Below are positions 25,416 to 34,453 of a stretch of DNA of 64,000 nt, piece after piece. Made by a program: the position numbers and the translations under genes. How positions within the stretch are numbered: the first letter of the stretch is position 1; each line of letters begins with the position of its first letter. The notes under the pieces are model-generated. The model saw only the letters and a program-made list of their open reading frames with translations, did not search any database and was not told the origin of the DNA. Source of the stretch: Nibricoccus aquaticus (GTDB lineage: Bacteria; Verrucomicrobiota; Verrucomicrobiia; Opitutales; Opitutaceae); assembly GCF_002310495.1 (NCBI RefSeq), contig NZ_CP023344.1, forward strand, positions 2,559,501-2,623,500, written 5' to 3'.

Positions 25416-25460
25416 GTAATTACCCGACTACATCGTCACAAGCCGGCGTCCTGTTACAGG

Positions 25461-26903
25461 TTACGTTGTCAGGCAGAGTTTGAAGCCTTCGTTCAGGGCG
25501 GCGCGGTCGAGGTTTTTGCCGATGAAGACGAGGGTGTTGGTGCGGGCGTCTTTGCCCCATTCGCGGTCGAACTTGGCGTCGAAGAGCATGTGGACGCCTT
25601 GGAAGACGAGGCGCTTGTTGGAGCCTTTCACGCTGAGGACCCCTTTCATGCGGTAGATGTCGTTGCCCTTCGTTTTGAGGAGTTCGCCGATCCACTCATT
25701 GAGCTTCTTCCCGTCGAGGTCGCCGGGCGTGCTGATGCCGACGGAGGAGACGTCGTCTTCGTGCGAGTGGCTGTGTTGAAAGTCGCGTTGCCAGTCGGGC
25801 TTCACGGTTTCGCTGCCGATGTGGATGTGGAGCGGGTGGTCGCCGCAGCCTTCGAAGACGAGGTAGTGGCCGTCGGCGGGCGCGTGGATGAGGTAGCGGC
25901 CGCACTCTTCGTTGAGGACGAGGCGCTGGAGTTGCGGGCCGGCGGTGAAGGTGTCGCCGTCGAGCACGCGGTTTTCCCAGTCGGAGAAGGTGACGACGGC
26001 GGTCTTGATGGCGGCGTCGATCACGGGCTGTTCGAGCGAGGTGATGGGGAGGACAACGACATCGAGTTCGTTGGGGTTGCCGTGGTGGTGATGGGCGTGC
26101 GCGTGGCCGTCTTCGCCGTGGGCATGATCGTGATCGCCGTGATCATGGTCGTGGCCCTCGCCGTCGTGATCGTGGTCGCAGTGGCCGATGACGAGTTCGT
26201 GAGCGCCCTCGGTAAGCGGGTAGGCGCCGGCCCACTCGAACGGGTAGTCGGGTTCGAGGAATTGCGGGTCGAGCTCGGTGGCGCGGGAGAGGTTGAAGCC
26301 GCCGACGTTGAGAACGGCGGAGAGCGGGACGTTGGCGTTTTGCGCGCGGTGGATTTTGGCGGCCGCATTCATTTTCCGGATGCGGGCTTCGAGTTTTTCC
26401 AGGTCGGCGGGGGCGACGAGGTCGGTCTTGTTGAGGATGAGGACGTCTGCGAAACCGATTTGTTTTTTGGCCTCGGGGGAATCGTCGATGTGCTGGAGGA
26501 TGTGCTTCGTGTCGACGAGGGTGACGATGCCGTCGAGGCGGAAGCGGGTGCGCATCTCGTCGTCGGTGAAGAAGGTCTGGGCGACGGGGCCGGGGTCGGC
26601 GAGGCCGGTGGTTTCGATGAGGATGCCGTCGAGGCGGTCCTTGCGCTTCATGAGGCGGCCGAGGATGCGGATGAGGTCGCCCCGGACGCTGCAGCAGATG
26701 CAGCCGTTGTTCATCTCGAAGATTTCTTCGTCGCTTTGGATGACGAGCTGGTTGTCCACGCCGACTTCGCCGAACTCGTTTTCGATGACGGCGATTTTTT
26801 TGCCGTGCTGCTCGGTGAGGATGCGGTTGAGCAGCGTGGTTTTACCGGCGCCGAGGAAGCCGGTGAGGACGGTGACGGGGATGGGAGCGTTGGCGTCGGA
26901 CAT
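25461..26903 (-). CDS. COG0523/CobW-family GTPase, putative zinc chaperone
   Basis: 480 residues. The Walker A motif GFLGAGKTT is at 15-23, the metal-binding CICC motif at 68-71 and NKTD at 158-161, with a CobW C-terminal domain after about residue 375. A His-rich segment at 241-274 holds 15 His in 34 residues and would buffer metal. COG0523 proteins move zinc (or Co, Ni) into client proteins during limitation. Start ATG 26903. The region upstream has a short GA-rich repeat (26907-26942). FolE2, whose family is often linked to zinc scarcity, lies 12 kb away. Confidence 0.92.
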   Translation of the reverse strand: MSDANAPIPVTVLTGFLGAGKTTLLNRILTEQHGKKIAVIENEFGEVGVDNQLVIQSDEEIFEMNNGCICCSVRGDLIRILGRLMKRKDRLDGILIETTGLADPGPVAQTFFTDDEMRTRFRLDGIVTLVDTKHILQHIDDSPEAKKQIGFADVLILNKTDLVAPADLEKLEARIRKMNAAAKIHRAQNANVPLSAVLNVGGFNLSRATELDPQFLEPDYPFEWAGAYPLTEGAHELVIGHCDHDHDGEGHDHDHGDHDHAHGEDGHAHAHHHHGNPNELDVVVLPITSLEQPVIDAAIKTAVVTFSDWENRVLDGDTFTAGPQLQRLVLNEECGRYLIHAPADGHYLVFEGCGDHPLHIHIGSETVKPDWQRDFQHSHSHEDDVSSVGISTPGDLDGKKLNEWIGELLKTKGNDIYRMKGVLSVKGSNKRLVFQGVHMLFDAKFDREWGKDARTNTLVFIGKNLDRAALNEGFKLCLTT

Positions 26904-26906
26904 GGT

Positions 26907-26942
26907 GAGGAAGAGTGAAGGGTGAAAAGTGAAGAGTGAAAG
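26907..26942 (+). repeat. GA-rich microsatellite-like repeat
   Basis: Imperfect repetition of GTGAAGAGTGAA-type units between the divergent COG0523 and glycosyltransferase genes. It probably lies in their 5' regions; no function is implied. Confidence 0.6.
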
Positions 26943-27100
26943 ACGGAAGGGAAGAAAGTCGGAAGCGGAGTCGGAGCGTGTCGCTGGTGCAGGGCGAAGG
27001 CGCGCAAGCAACGGCAGGGGGGCGAGGGCGTCAAGGGGCGGGGCGAGGACGGCGTGCTTGCGTTGAGCGGTGTGAGCGCATGAGCGTGGGGGAGCTTTCG

Positions 27101-28255
27101 ATGAAAAACTCCACCACGGGCAGCGGCGATGCGGCGGCGAAGAATGGGATTTTGATTTTGCACGCGACGGCGGGTGCGGGTCACACGCGGGCGGCGCAGG
27201 CGATCGGGGCGGCGCTGAAGGCGCGGGGCGAGGCGTTTCAGCTCGTGGACATCCTGGACTGCACGCCGGCGCTTTTCCGGCGGATGTATGTGAAGTCGTA
27301 CATCGATCTGGTGCAGAAGGCGCCGGAGCTGTGGGGGTATTTATACGACCGGATGGATGTTGTGCGCCCGGCGACGAGCAAGCGGGTGAAGGCGCGGCTG
27401 GCGTTTAATCAGCTGAACAGCCAGCCGTTCAAAAAGCTGCTCAAGGAGAGCGCGCCGAGGGCGATCGTGTGCACGCATTTTTTGCCGCTGGAGCTGCTGT
27501 CGGATTTGAAGGGGCGCGGGAAGATCGACGTGCCGGTGCACGCGGTCGTCACGGATGTGAGTCCGCATGCGTTGTGGGTGTATCCGAATATCGATTGTTA
27601 TCACGTTGCGACGGCGTCTGCGGCGCGGGAGCTGGTGCGGAAAGGTTATCCCGCGGAGAAGATTCGCGTGACGGGGATTCCGGTCGATCCGGTGTTCGCG
27701 GAGCGGACGGCGGGGCCGGCGGCGCGGGCAAAACTCGGGCTGCCGGAAAAGCCGACGGTGCTGTTGTCGTCGGGCGGATTCGGCGTGGGGCCGATGGTGG
27801 AGGCACTAGAGTCGTTTCGCGCGAGCAGCGCGGAGATTTCGCTCGTGGTGGTGGCGGGGAAGAATGCGGAGCTGGAGAAGAAATGCCGCGAAGTGGCGAA
27901 GACGTTGCGCGTGCCCGTGACGGTGCATGGGTTCGTGACAAATATGCACGAGCTGATGGATGCGGCGGATCTGATTGTGACGAAACCGGGCGGGCTCACG
28001 ACGACGGAGGTGCTGGCGAAGGGGAAGCCGATGGCGCTGGTGTCACCGATCCCGGGACAGGAGCAGCGCAACTGCGAATATCTGCTCGAGGCGGGCGCGG
28101 CGGTGCGGCTCTACGATGTGGGCGACGCGGCGTTTTACCTGACGGGGTGGCTGGCCGATGCAGAGCGCATGAAGCGCATGACGGCGGCGGCGAAGGCGAT
28201 CGCGAGGCCGAGAGCGGCGAACGATATCGCGGGGGCGTTGCTGGGCGGGGTGTGA
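27101..28255 (+). CDS. MGDG synthase/MurG-like glycosyltransferase
   Basis: A 384-residue GT28-fold enzyme. The N-terminal MGDG_synth-type domain starts GILILHATAGAGHTRAAQAI and contains ICTHFLPLELLSDL-like and VTDVSPHALW segments. The C-terminal half has LLSSGGFGVGPM and the nucleotide-sugar site TKPGGLTTTEVLAKGKPM. It probably transfers a hexose from a UDP-sugar to diacylglycerol at the membrane. I choose the ATG at 27101 because GGGGGAG lies 9 nt upstream; an ATG at 27080 is also in frame. The App1-like gene follows within 17 nt. Confidence 0.88.
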   Translation: MKNSTTGSGDAAAKNGILILHATAGAGHTRAAQAIGAALKARGEAFQLVDILDCTPALFRRMYVKSYIDLVQKAPELWGYLYDRMDVVRPATSKRVKARLAFNQLNSQPFKKLLKESAPRAIVCTHFLPLELLSDLKGRGKIDVPVHAVVTDVSPHALWVYPNIDCYHVATASAARELVRKGYPAEKIRVTGIPVDPVFAERTAGPAARAKLGLPEKPTVLLSSGGFGVGPMVEALESFRASSAEISLVVVAGKNAELEKKCREVAKTLRVPVTVHGFVTNMHELMDAADLIVTKPGGLTTTEVLAKGKPMALVSPIPGQEQRNCEYLLEAGAAVRLYDVGDAAFYLTGWLADAERMKRMTAAAKAIARPRAANDIAGALLGGV

Positions 28256-28272
28256 GTGGAGTCTAAACTTTC

Positions 28273-29232
28273 ATGACGCGGAAAAAACTCACGGCGGCGC
28301 TTATTTTTTCATCACTGGTTCTCATGACGACGACAGCGGTAACGGCGGACGACGAGTTGCACACGATCGTGGACGATGGCTGGGTGGGGGCGCAGGGATT
28401 TCATTTTTCGGGGAGACTGACCGAAGTGCGGCGTGGTGCGGAGAAAGGCGCGAGCAAGTGGAGCGCGTTTTATCGGAGCACGCGGATGCTTTTCACGAGT
28501 GGAGAGGAAGGCGCGGTGACATGGCGCGTAGGAAAGATGGAATGGACGACGCGGGCGGACGATCACGGGTATTGGGAGCTGACAGCGAATACGCCGCTGG
28601 GGCTGGCGCCGGGCTGGCATGAGATCGAGGCGGTGCCGGCGGCGAGTGGTCCGGCGGGCGTGCTGGTGCCTGATCCGCGCAATGCGCTCGGGCTCATCTC
28701 GGATATCGACGACACGATTCTGGTGAGCGAAGTGCTGAGTAAGCGGCGGTTGCTCAGCAACAGCCTGATGGTGCCTGCGGAGGAACGCAGCGCGGTGCCA
28801 GGGCTGGCGGATCTTTACCAGCGGATCGCGAAGAAGAATCCGGCGCCGGAATCGACACCGATTTTTTATGTATCCGGTTCTCCGCGTCAGCTGACGGACA
28901 GCATCCGGCGGTTTTTGAAAGTGAACGGGTTTCCGCGAGGGGTGCTCCAGTTGAAGGAGATCTCGACGGAGCGGGGCGATTCACTGAGTGACACGCCGAC
29001 GTACAAGCGGAAGCACATCGACAGGATTCTCGCGGCGTTTCCCGGGGTGAAGTTCATGTTGATCGGGGATGACGGGGAGCATGATCCGGAGATTTTCGCG
29101 GCGGTCGCGGAGAAATATCCGGAACGTGTGGAGGGTGTGTGGATCCGGCGGGTGCATGATGATCTGACGCGGGCGAAATTTACGGGGCAGCGGGATCTGA
29201 CGGAGTTGCTGGTGGTGGAAAAGACGGAGTGA
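28273..29232 (+). CDS. App1-like phosphatidate phosphatase domain protein (DUF2183)
   Basis: 319 residues with a signal peptide (1-25, ending TAVTAD). The HAD-like motif ISDIDDTI is at about 142-149, FYVSGSP follows, and GDDGEHDPEIF is near the end. These are the marks of the App1/DUF2183 family, which in yeast dephosphorylates phosphatidate. Export to the periplasm fits a lipid substrate. It directly follows a glycolipid-type glycosyltransferase that would use diacylglycerol, the product of such a phosphatase, so the two may act in sequence (inference). Confidence 0.85.
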   Translation: MTRKKLTAALIFSSLVLMTTTAVTADDELHTIVDDGWVGAQGFHFSGRLTEVRRGAEKGASKWSAFYRSTRMLFTSGEEGAVTWRVGKMEWTTRADDHGYWELTANTPLGLAPGWHEIEAVPAASGPAGVLVPDPRNALGLISDIDDTILVSEVLSKRRLLSNSLMVPAEERSAVPGLADLYQRIAKKNPAPESTPIFYVSGSPRQLTDSIRRFLKVNGFPRGVLQLKEISTERGDSLSDTPTYKRKHIDRILAAFPGVKFMLIGDDGEHDPEIFAAVAEKYPERVEGVWIRRVHDDLTRAKFTGQRDLTELLVVEKTE

Positions 29233-29390
29233 GACGGGGCGTGGCGGGGATTTTTTAACCGCGAATCGACGCGAATGGTGGAGCTTCGGAGTGGGTCACA
29301 GATGGCACGGAGCGCGGACACAGAGAACACAGCGCTCGGAATTGGAGGAGAACGGGTACGATAGCGTTGTGAGGAGTAATGAGAGACGGG

Positions 29391-29419
29391 GGGACCGCTC
29401 ACTGCGCGCTCGCGGCAAC
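29391..29419. repeat. Dispersed repeat, copy 1
   Basis: GGGACCGCTCACTGCGCGCT followed by CGCGGCAAC. It matches 52215-52243 with a few substitutions and one indel. It is non-coding and upstream of htrA. Confidence 0.5.
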
Positions 29420-29453
29420 GGAGGAGAGGATCGCGCTAGGGGCGGGGAAACTA

Positions 29454-29479
29454 CGAACCTTACAAAACTGTAAGGTTCG
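29454..29479 (+). promoter_or_regulatory. Perfect 11-bp-arm palindrome upstream of htrA
   Basis: CGAACCTTACA, loop AAAC, TGTAAGGTTCG: an AT-balanced perfect inverted repeat in an otherwise GC-rich leader, ending 58 nt before the htrA start. It could be an operator for a dimeric regulator or a stable 5'-UTR hairpin. It is not a CIRCE element and has no U-run. Confidence 0.55.
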
Positions 29480-29537
29480 CGAAAGGGGCGGGCAATGGGG
29501 ATGTGGGATAGTGGGCTCACTTCCCGATCAACTCTTC

Positions 29538-31106
29538 ATGAATCTTCCCGTTATGAACTCCACATCCAGTCCTTCATTTTCCAGCCGTCGCAAGGTTTGG
29601 TCGACGGCTGGTTTGGTTGCAGCAAGCGGTCTCACGTTGTCTGTGGTTGCGTGGGCCGCTGGTGATCAGGGTAAGCAGCAAGTGTCCGTGAAAATTGATG
29701 AACAGCCGCTGGCTCGCTCAGGGGTGGGCGAGTCGGCGAGCTATTCACCGGTGATCAAACAAGTCGCGCCCAGTGTGGTGAGCGTGAAAGTCATTGCTCG
29801 CGGCAAAGAAATTTCCGCCGAAGAGCTCCCGCCATTTCTTACCGATCCGCGTTTCCGCCAGTTTTTCGGAACGCCTTATGGGTTGGATGAAGGTCAGGGA
29901 AATCAGGGTCGGCGTCAGGGCCAAGGTCGGCAACTGCCGCGCCGTCCAGACCAGCAGGGCGAAGGCTCGGGCGTGGTGGTCAGCGCCGATGGTTACATCC
30001 TCACGAACAATCACGTCGTGAACGGCGCGGACGAAATCAAAGTTTCCTTTAACGACGGTCGGGAGCTCACGGCGAAAGTCGTGGGCACCGATCCGAAATC
30101 CGACCTGGCCGTGATCAAGGTCGATGCGAAAGATCTTCAAGCGGTGGTGTTCACCGACAGCGACAAAATCGAAGTGGGCGACAAGGTGCTCGCGATCGGA
30201 AATCCGTTTGGCCTGAGCCAGACGGTGACGAGCGGCATGGTGAGCGCGCTGGGTCGCGCGACGATGGGGCTCGATTACGAGGATTTCATTCAGACGGATG
30301 CGGCGATCAATCCGGGTAACTCGGGTGGTGCGCTCATCGATGTGAAAGGCCGTCTCGTGGGCATCAATACGGCGATCTATAGCCGCTCGGGTGGATTTCA
30401 GGGAATCGGTTTTGCGATCCCGGCGAATCTCGCCCGTACGGTGATGGAGCAGCTCGTGGCCAATGGCAAAGTGGTGCGCGGTTATCTCGGTGTCACGATG
30501 CAGCCGATCGATGCGGGGCTGGCCGAACAATTCTCCCTCAAGAGCAAAGAAGGCGTGATTGTGGCTGAAGTTGTCCAAGGCAGCCCGGCGGCCAAGGCCG
30601 GGTTGGAATCGGGCGATGTGATCACGAAGTTCCAAGGCAAAGACGTGAAGGATGCACGCGCGCTGAAATTCAGCGTGGCGAATATTGCTCCAGGCACGAA
30701 GGTCGCGGTTGAAGTTCTTCGTCAGGGTAAGACCGAGAAGCTTGAACTCAAAGTAGGCGAGCAGCCGAAAGACATGGCGCTGGCGGCTCGTGGTGGCGCG
30801 ACTAAATCCGAAGGCACGCTGAATGGTGTGGGCGTGGCCGACATCGAACCGGCAGCGCGTCGTGAGTTTGGAATTTCCTCCCGTGTGCAAGGTGCGCTGG
30901 TGACGGAAGTGGAGCCGACGTCGGCTGCCGCGGCGGCTGGTCTGCAGCCCGGCGATGTGATCCAGGAGATCAACCGCGAACCGGTGCGCACGGCGGAAGA
31001 TGCGGTGAAACTCACCGAGAGCAACGAGTCGAAAAAGACTTTGCTCCGCGTGTGGAACCGACAGGGCACGCGCTTTGTCGTGGTGGATGAAACTGAATCC
31101 TCCTGA
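29538..31106 (+). CDS. htrA: HtrA/DegQ-family periplasmic serine protease
   Basis: 522 residues. Signal anchor about 20-41, trypsin-like domain with triad His159 (TNNHV), Asp189 (KSDLAV) and Ser262 (GNSGGA), then two PDZ domains (about 320-410 and 430-522; each has the GLxxGDVI pattern). A Gln/Gly/Arg-rich loop (about 117-143) replaces the usual LA-loop. It degrades or refolds misfolded envelope proteins. ATGs at 29538 and 29553 are both possible. It precedes a two-component system, from which it is separated by a strong terminator. Confidence 0.95.
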   Translation: MNLPVMNSTSSPSFSSRRKVWSTAGLVAASGLTLSVVAWAAGDQGKQQVSVKIDEQPLARSGVGESASYSPVIKQVAPSVVSVKVIARGKEISAEELPPFLTDPRFRQFFGTPYGLDEGQGNQGRRQGQGRQLPRRPDQQGEGSGVVVSADGYILTNNHVVNGADEIKVSFNDGRELTAKVVGTDPKSDLAVIKVDAKDLQAVVFTDSDKIEVGDKVLAIGNPFGLSQTVTSGMVSALGRATMGLDYEDFIQTDAAINPGNSGGALIDVKGRLVGINTAIYSRSGGFQGIGFAIPANLARTVMEQLVANGKVVRGYLGVTMQPIDAGLAEQFSLKSKEGVIVAEVVQGSPAAKAGLESGDVITKFQGKDVKDARALKFSVANIAPGTKVAVEVLRQGKTEKLELKVGEQPKDMALAARGGATKSEGTLNGVGVADIEPAARREFGISSRVQGALVTEVEPTSAAAAAGLQPGDVIQEINREPVRTAEDAVKLTESNESKKTLLRVWNRQGTRFVVVDETESS

Positions 31107-31164
31107 GAAAAATTTCAGTGTCCTGTGATGCAAGAAACAGGGTGCTGTGTTGAAGTGATGGCCG

Positions 31165-31199
31165 CCCCGGATCGTGAAAACGGTCCGGGGTGTTTTTTT
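31165..31199 (+). terminator. Intrinsic terminator after htrA
   Basis: CCCCGGA/TCCGGGG stem (31165-31190) with inner CG/CG pairs and a GTGAAAAC-containing loop, followed by TGTTTTTTT (31191-31199). Confidence 0.88.
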
Positions 31200-31307
31200 G
31201 AAGAAGTCGAACGCGTGATTTCGGAAACGCGGGAGATGTCGAACAGGCGGGACTCTCCCTACCTTTCCGAACCAGCGGGTTGGATAACCCCCTCTCCGTT
31301 TCGAACC

Positions 31308-31328
31308 AACGCGCCGGGACGGCGCGTT
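31308..31328. repeat. Palindrome upstream of the response regulator
   Basis: AACGCGCC/GGCGCGTT around GGGAC, followed by CCACC. It is preceded by related half-palindromes (31244-31256 GGGACTCTCCCTACC-type). It is probably a member of the dispersed REP-like families. Confidence 0.55.
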
Positions 31329-31375
31329 CCACCTTTGGCTTTCCTTCGGTGAATGCATCCAATCAAAGTATTTCC

Positions 31376-32047
31376 GTGCGCATTCTCATTGTTGAAGACG
31401 ACGCCAAGATCGCCTCCTTCGTAGTCAAGGGCCTGAAGCAGGAAGGGTATGCCGTGGATCACGCGCCCGATGGCGACACGGGGCTGACGCTCGCGGGGAT
31501 GACACCGTATGATGCGGCGGTGGTGGATGTGAATCTGCCGGGGCTCGATGGGCTCAGTCTGGTGAAGCGGTTGCGGATGACGCATCTGACGATGCCGGTG
31601 TTGTTCCTCAGCGCGCGTTCGAGTGTGGAAGATCGCATCAAGGGATTGCAGGCGGGCGGGGACGATTATCTGACGAAGCCGTTTGCGTTCGCGGAGCTGA
31701 CGGCGCGGTTGCAGGCGTTGATCCGGCGCTCGACGCGGACGCCCGAGGCGACTCGGCTCACCGTGAATGGTGTGGAGATGGATCTGATGTCACGGACGGT
31801 GACGGTGGGCGGCGAGTTGGTGGAGTTGCAGCCGCGGGAGTTTTCGCTGCTGGAATATCTGCTGCGCAATCCGGGGCGGCCGGTGACGAAGACGATGATT
31901 CTGGAGCACGTGTGGGACTATAGTTTCGATCCGCAGACGAATGTCGTGGACGTGTTGATGTCGCGGTTGCGGGCGAAGGTGGACCCGGACAAGACGCGTA
32001 TCGAGACGGTGCGGGGTGTGGGTTATGTTTTCAAACGAGGGACGTGA
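31376..32047 (+). CDS. OmpR-family response regulator
   Basis: 223 residues: receiver domain with acidic pocket (E7, D8, D9), phospho-acceptor Asp51 (VVDVNLPG) and Lys in YLTKPF, then a winged-helix DNA-binding domain (ELVELQPREFSLLEYLL ... VVDVLMSRLRAKVD ... VRGVGYVF). The start is a GTG at 31376 because VRILIVEDD is the canonical beginning; upstream sequence is palindromic repeat. The cognate kinase gene starts 34 nt downstream. The QseB/CusR-type subgroup is likely; the regulon is unknown. Confidence 0.92.
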   Translation: MRILIVEDDAKIASFVVKGLKQEGYAVDHAPDGDTGLTLAGMTPYDAAVVDVNLPGLDGLSLVKRLRMTHLTMPVLFLSARSSVEDRIKGLQAGGDDYLTKPFAFAELTARLQALIRRSTRTPEATRLTVNGVEMDLMSRTVTVGGELVELQPREFSLLEYLLRNPGRPVTKTMILEHVWDYSFDPQTNVVDVLMSRLRAKVDPDKTRIETVRGVGYVFKRGT

Positions 32048-32081
32048 ACGAGGCGCGGAAGCACGAACGAACACACGAAGC

Positions 32082-33479
32082 ATGACGACGTTTTCAAATT
32101 TGCGGCGGTCGGTGGCGGTGCGGCTCAGCGTGTGGTTCGCGGTGTTGTTTGCGGTGGGGTTCAGCGCGATTTTCGGGCTGCTTTACTGGCTGCTGGGGCG
32201 GCAGCTGGAGCAGCGTGAGCACGAGGCGTTGCGGCTGCGATTGCAGCAGTACTCGGCGGTTTATGCGACGCTCGGGCTAAATGGATTGAAGCAGCGCGTG
32301 GAGGAGGACAGCCGGGCGCCGTATGTGCGTTCGTTGTTCATCCGGCTGATGTCGCCGCGTGGCGTGGTGTGGATGAGCGTGCCGCCGGACTGGATCGAGC
32401 AGGATGAGAAGCGCGTGACGGTGCCGGATGCGTGGGGAGGGATGACGGAGAAGACGGAGCTGACGGTGCGCGTGCCGCTGGATGAGCAGGAGGATCTGGC
32501 GGTGTTGAACGTGGTTTTACCGGACGGGCTGCTGCTGCAGGTGGCGCGGAGCACGGACAACCGGACGGCGTTGTTGCAGCCGTTGCGGAGGATTTTCGTG
32601 TGGGTGGCGCCAGCGGTGGTGCTGGTGGGATTTGCGGGCGGGGTGTTTGCTGCGCGGCGGGCGACGAAGCCGCTGCGCGCGGTCGTCGAAACGGCGAAGC
32701 GGATCGTGCAGACGGGGGCGATGGATGCGCGGGTGCCGGAGCCGAGGCGCGACGACGACATGGCGGAGCTGGTGAGGCAGTTTAATACGGTGCTCGATAA
32801 AAACGCGGGGCTGCTGACGGCGATGCGCGAGGCGCTCGACAATGTCGCCCACGACCTGCGCACGCCGCTGACGAGCATGCGCGGCGGGGCGGAGCTGGCG
32901 CTGGCGGCTGGCGATGTGGCGGCGAAGGACGATGCTCTGGCGGATTGCGTGGAGCGGTCGGACGAGGTGCTGCGGCTGCTGCGGGCGTTGATGGAAATCT
33001 CGGAGGCGGAGGCGGGGATGTTGAAACTGAAGAAGGAGCCTTGCGATCTGGGGCAGCTCGCGCGGAGCGCGGGCGGGCTTTACGACGAGATCGCGGGGGC
33101 GAAGGAGATTTCGTTGAGCATCGAGGTCGCGGATACGCCGGTGCTGGCGGATGCGACGAGGCTGCGGCAGGCGGTGGCGAATCTTATCGATAACGCGATC
33201 AAGTACACGCCGGACGGCGGGCGCGTGGCGGTGACAACGGAGCGCCGGGAGCGCGAGGCGGTTTTAATCGTGAAGGATTCGGGGCCGGGCGTGCCGGAGG
33301 CAGAGCAGGCGCGGATCTGGGAACGGCTTTATCGCGGGGACCAGAGCCGTTCGCAGAGCGGACTTGGGCTGGGGCTGAGTCTGGTGCGCGCCATCGTGGA
33401 GGCACACGGTGGACGCGTGAGTGTGCGGAATGCGCCGGAGGGCGGGGCGGTGTTTGAGGTGGGGCTGCCCCTGGGGTGA
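32082..33479 (+). CDS. Sensor histidine kinase
   Basis: 465 residues. Transmembrane helices at about 18-38 and 170-191 flank a ~130-residue periplasmic sensor. A HAMP domain (~190-245) leads to the HisKA box with His257 (NVAHDLRTPL), and the ATPase domain has N (LIDNAIKYTPD), G1 (DSGPGVP) and G2 (GLGLGLSLV) boxes. It pairs with the OmpR-type regulator just upstream. The layout resembles the CusS/QseC group, but I see no metal-binding motif in the sensor loop. Confidence 0.92.
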   Translation: MTTFSNLRRSVAVRLSVWFAVLFAVGFSAIFGLLYWLLGRQLEQREHEALRLRLQQYSAVYATLGLNGLKQRVEEDSRAPYVRSLFIRLMSPRGVVWMSVPPDWIEQDEKRVTVPDAWGGMTEKTELTVRVPLDEQEDLAVLNVVLPDGLLLQVARSTDNRTALLQPLRRIFVWVAPAVVLVGFAGGVFAARRATKPLRAVVETAKRIVQTGAMDARVPEPRRDDDMAELVRQFNTVLDKNAGLLTAMREALDNVAHDLRTPLTSMRGGAELALAAGDVAAKDDALADCVERSDEVLRLLRALMEISEAEAGMLKLKKEPCDLGQLARSAGGLYDEIAGAKEISLSIEVADTPVLADATRLRQAVANLIDNAIKYTPDGGRVAVTTERREREAVLIVKDSGPGVPEAEQARIWERLYRGDQSRSQSGLGLGLSLVRAIVEAHGGRVSVRNAPEGGAVFEVGLPLG

Positions 33480-33527
33480 GCGAGCCCGCGCCGCGTATTC
33501 GGCGGGCGGGCACGCGTGTACGGCGGG

Positions 33528-34370
33528 CTAAGGCCGGGGACTCGACGGTTTCGCGAGGATTACGCAGAGCTCGCTTCCGAGCGACGGGACGAGGGTACCC
33601 CAGAGCTGGTTGAGACGGACCCAGGCGGCGCTGTTTTCGAGGAAGAAGCCGGTGAGCCGGAAGAAGTGCGAGCCGGAGAGGAAGGCGACGTCGAGGCCGG
33701 TGTCGCGGGCGAGCTGGCGGCAGCGTTCGGGATCGAAGACCTGTTGATGGCCCCAGTCGGGACGTTCGCCTCGGGCGATGCCGCGGCGGTGCTGGGCCTC
33801 GCGGAGGCGGGCGAGCCAGCCGGGCATGGTGGGGAAGCCGAGCAGGAGGAGACCGCCTGGGCGCAGGACGCGGGCGAGTTCGCGGGCGGCGGTTTCCGGG
33901 GAGCGCAGGTGTTCGAAGACGTGTAGGCTGACGATGGCGTCAAAGCTGGCGTCGGCGAAGGGCAATGGTTGTTCGAGGTCTCCTGATACAAGCGAATCGT
34001 AGCCGGAGGCCAGGAGGTGGGGATGACCGAGGTGTTTGTCGAAGCCAGTCCAGCGGGAGGATTTGTCGCCGCCTGCGATGCGGCGCAGGTAGCCGCCCTG
34101 GCAACCGGCGTCGAGAATGGCGAGCGGGCGGTCGATGTGGGCTTGATAGTCCGCGAGCGCGGCGGCGGCCCACCAGTAGCGGAGGCTGCGGAAGGGGTAG
34201 CGGGTTTTGGCGGCTTTGGGGCCGAGTGGACAGTCGGCGGCGCGGTGAAACGCGCTGCGATCGAGAAGAGAAAGAGGCCAGCGCAGGAGCGACAAACGCG
34301 CATATGCGGGCGCACGGGAAGGCATGGTCGCAGCGGTGAGCGGCGACTCGGAGGTAAGCGAGTAGGACAT
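33528..34370 (-). CDS. SAM-dependent methyltransferase (class I)
   Basis: A 280-residue Rossmann methyltransferase: motif I LAILDAGCQGGYLRRIAGG, an acidic residue after strand 2 (GFDKH), FADASFDAIVSLHVFEHL (motif II region) and ARVLRPGGLLLLGFP (motif III). The C-terminal half matches the ubiquinone/glycan-type Methyltransf_11 group. The substrate is unknown. It converges on the histidine kinase with about 48 nt between. A second ATG at 34325 is also plausible as a start. Confidence 0.85.
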   Translation of the reverse strand: MSYSLTSESPLTAATMPSRAPAYARLSLLRWPLSLLDRSAFHRAADCPLGPKAAKTRYPFRSLRYWWAAAALADYQAHIDRPLAILDAGCQGGYLRRIAGGDKSSRWTGFDKHLGHPHLLASGYDSLVSGDLEQPLPFADASFDAIVSLHVFEHLRSPETAARELARVLRPGGLLLLGFPTMPGWLARLREAQHRRGIARGERPDWGHQQVFDPERCRQLARDTGLDVAFLSGSHFFRLTGFFLENSAAWVRLNQLWGTLVPSLGSELCVILAKPSSPRP

Positions 34371-34453
34371 TTAATTCTGAGCGAGTTGATAGATGCCCAC
34401 GGCGTGACAGCCGTGCGGCGTTGAGTACCAGCGCGGGTTTCAGCCGCGCGGTC

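Noticed and set aside
25590-26918. 442-codon + strand frame opposite the COG0523 gene
   Set aside because: Its acidic, Val/Gly-rich composition mirrors the opposite-strand gene. No motif is present.
34398-34415. CACGGC/GCCGTG hairpin upstream of the methyltransferase gene
   Set aside because: Short stem without T-run or conserved flanks. It could be a repeat remnant but is too weak to call.
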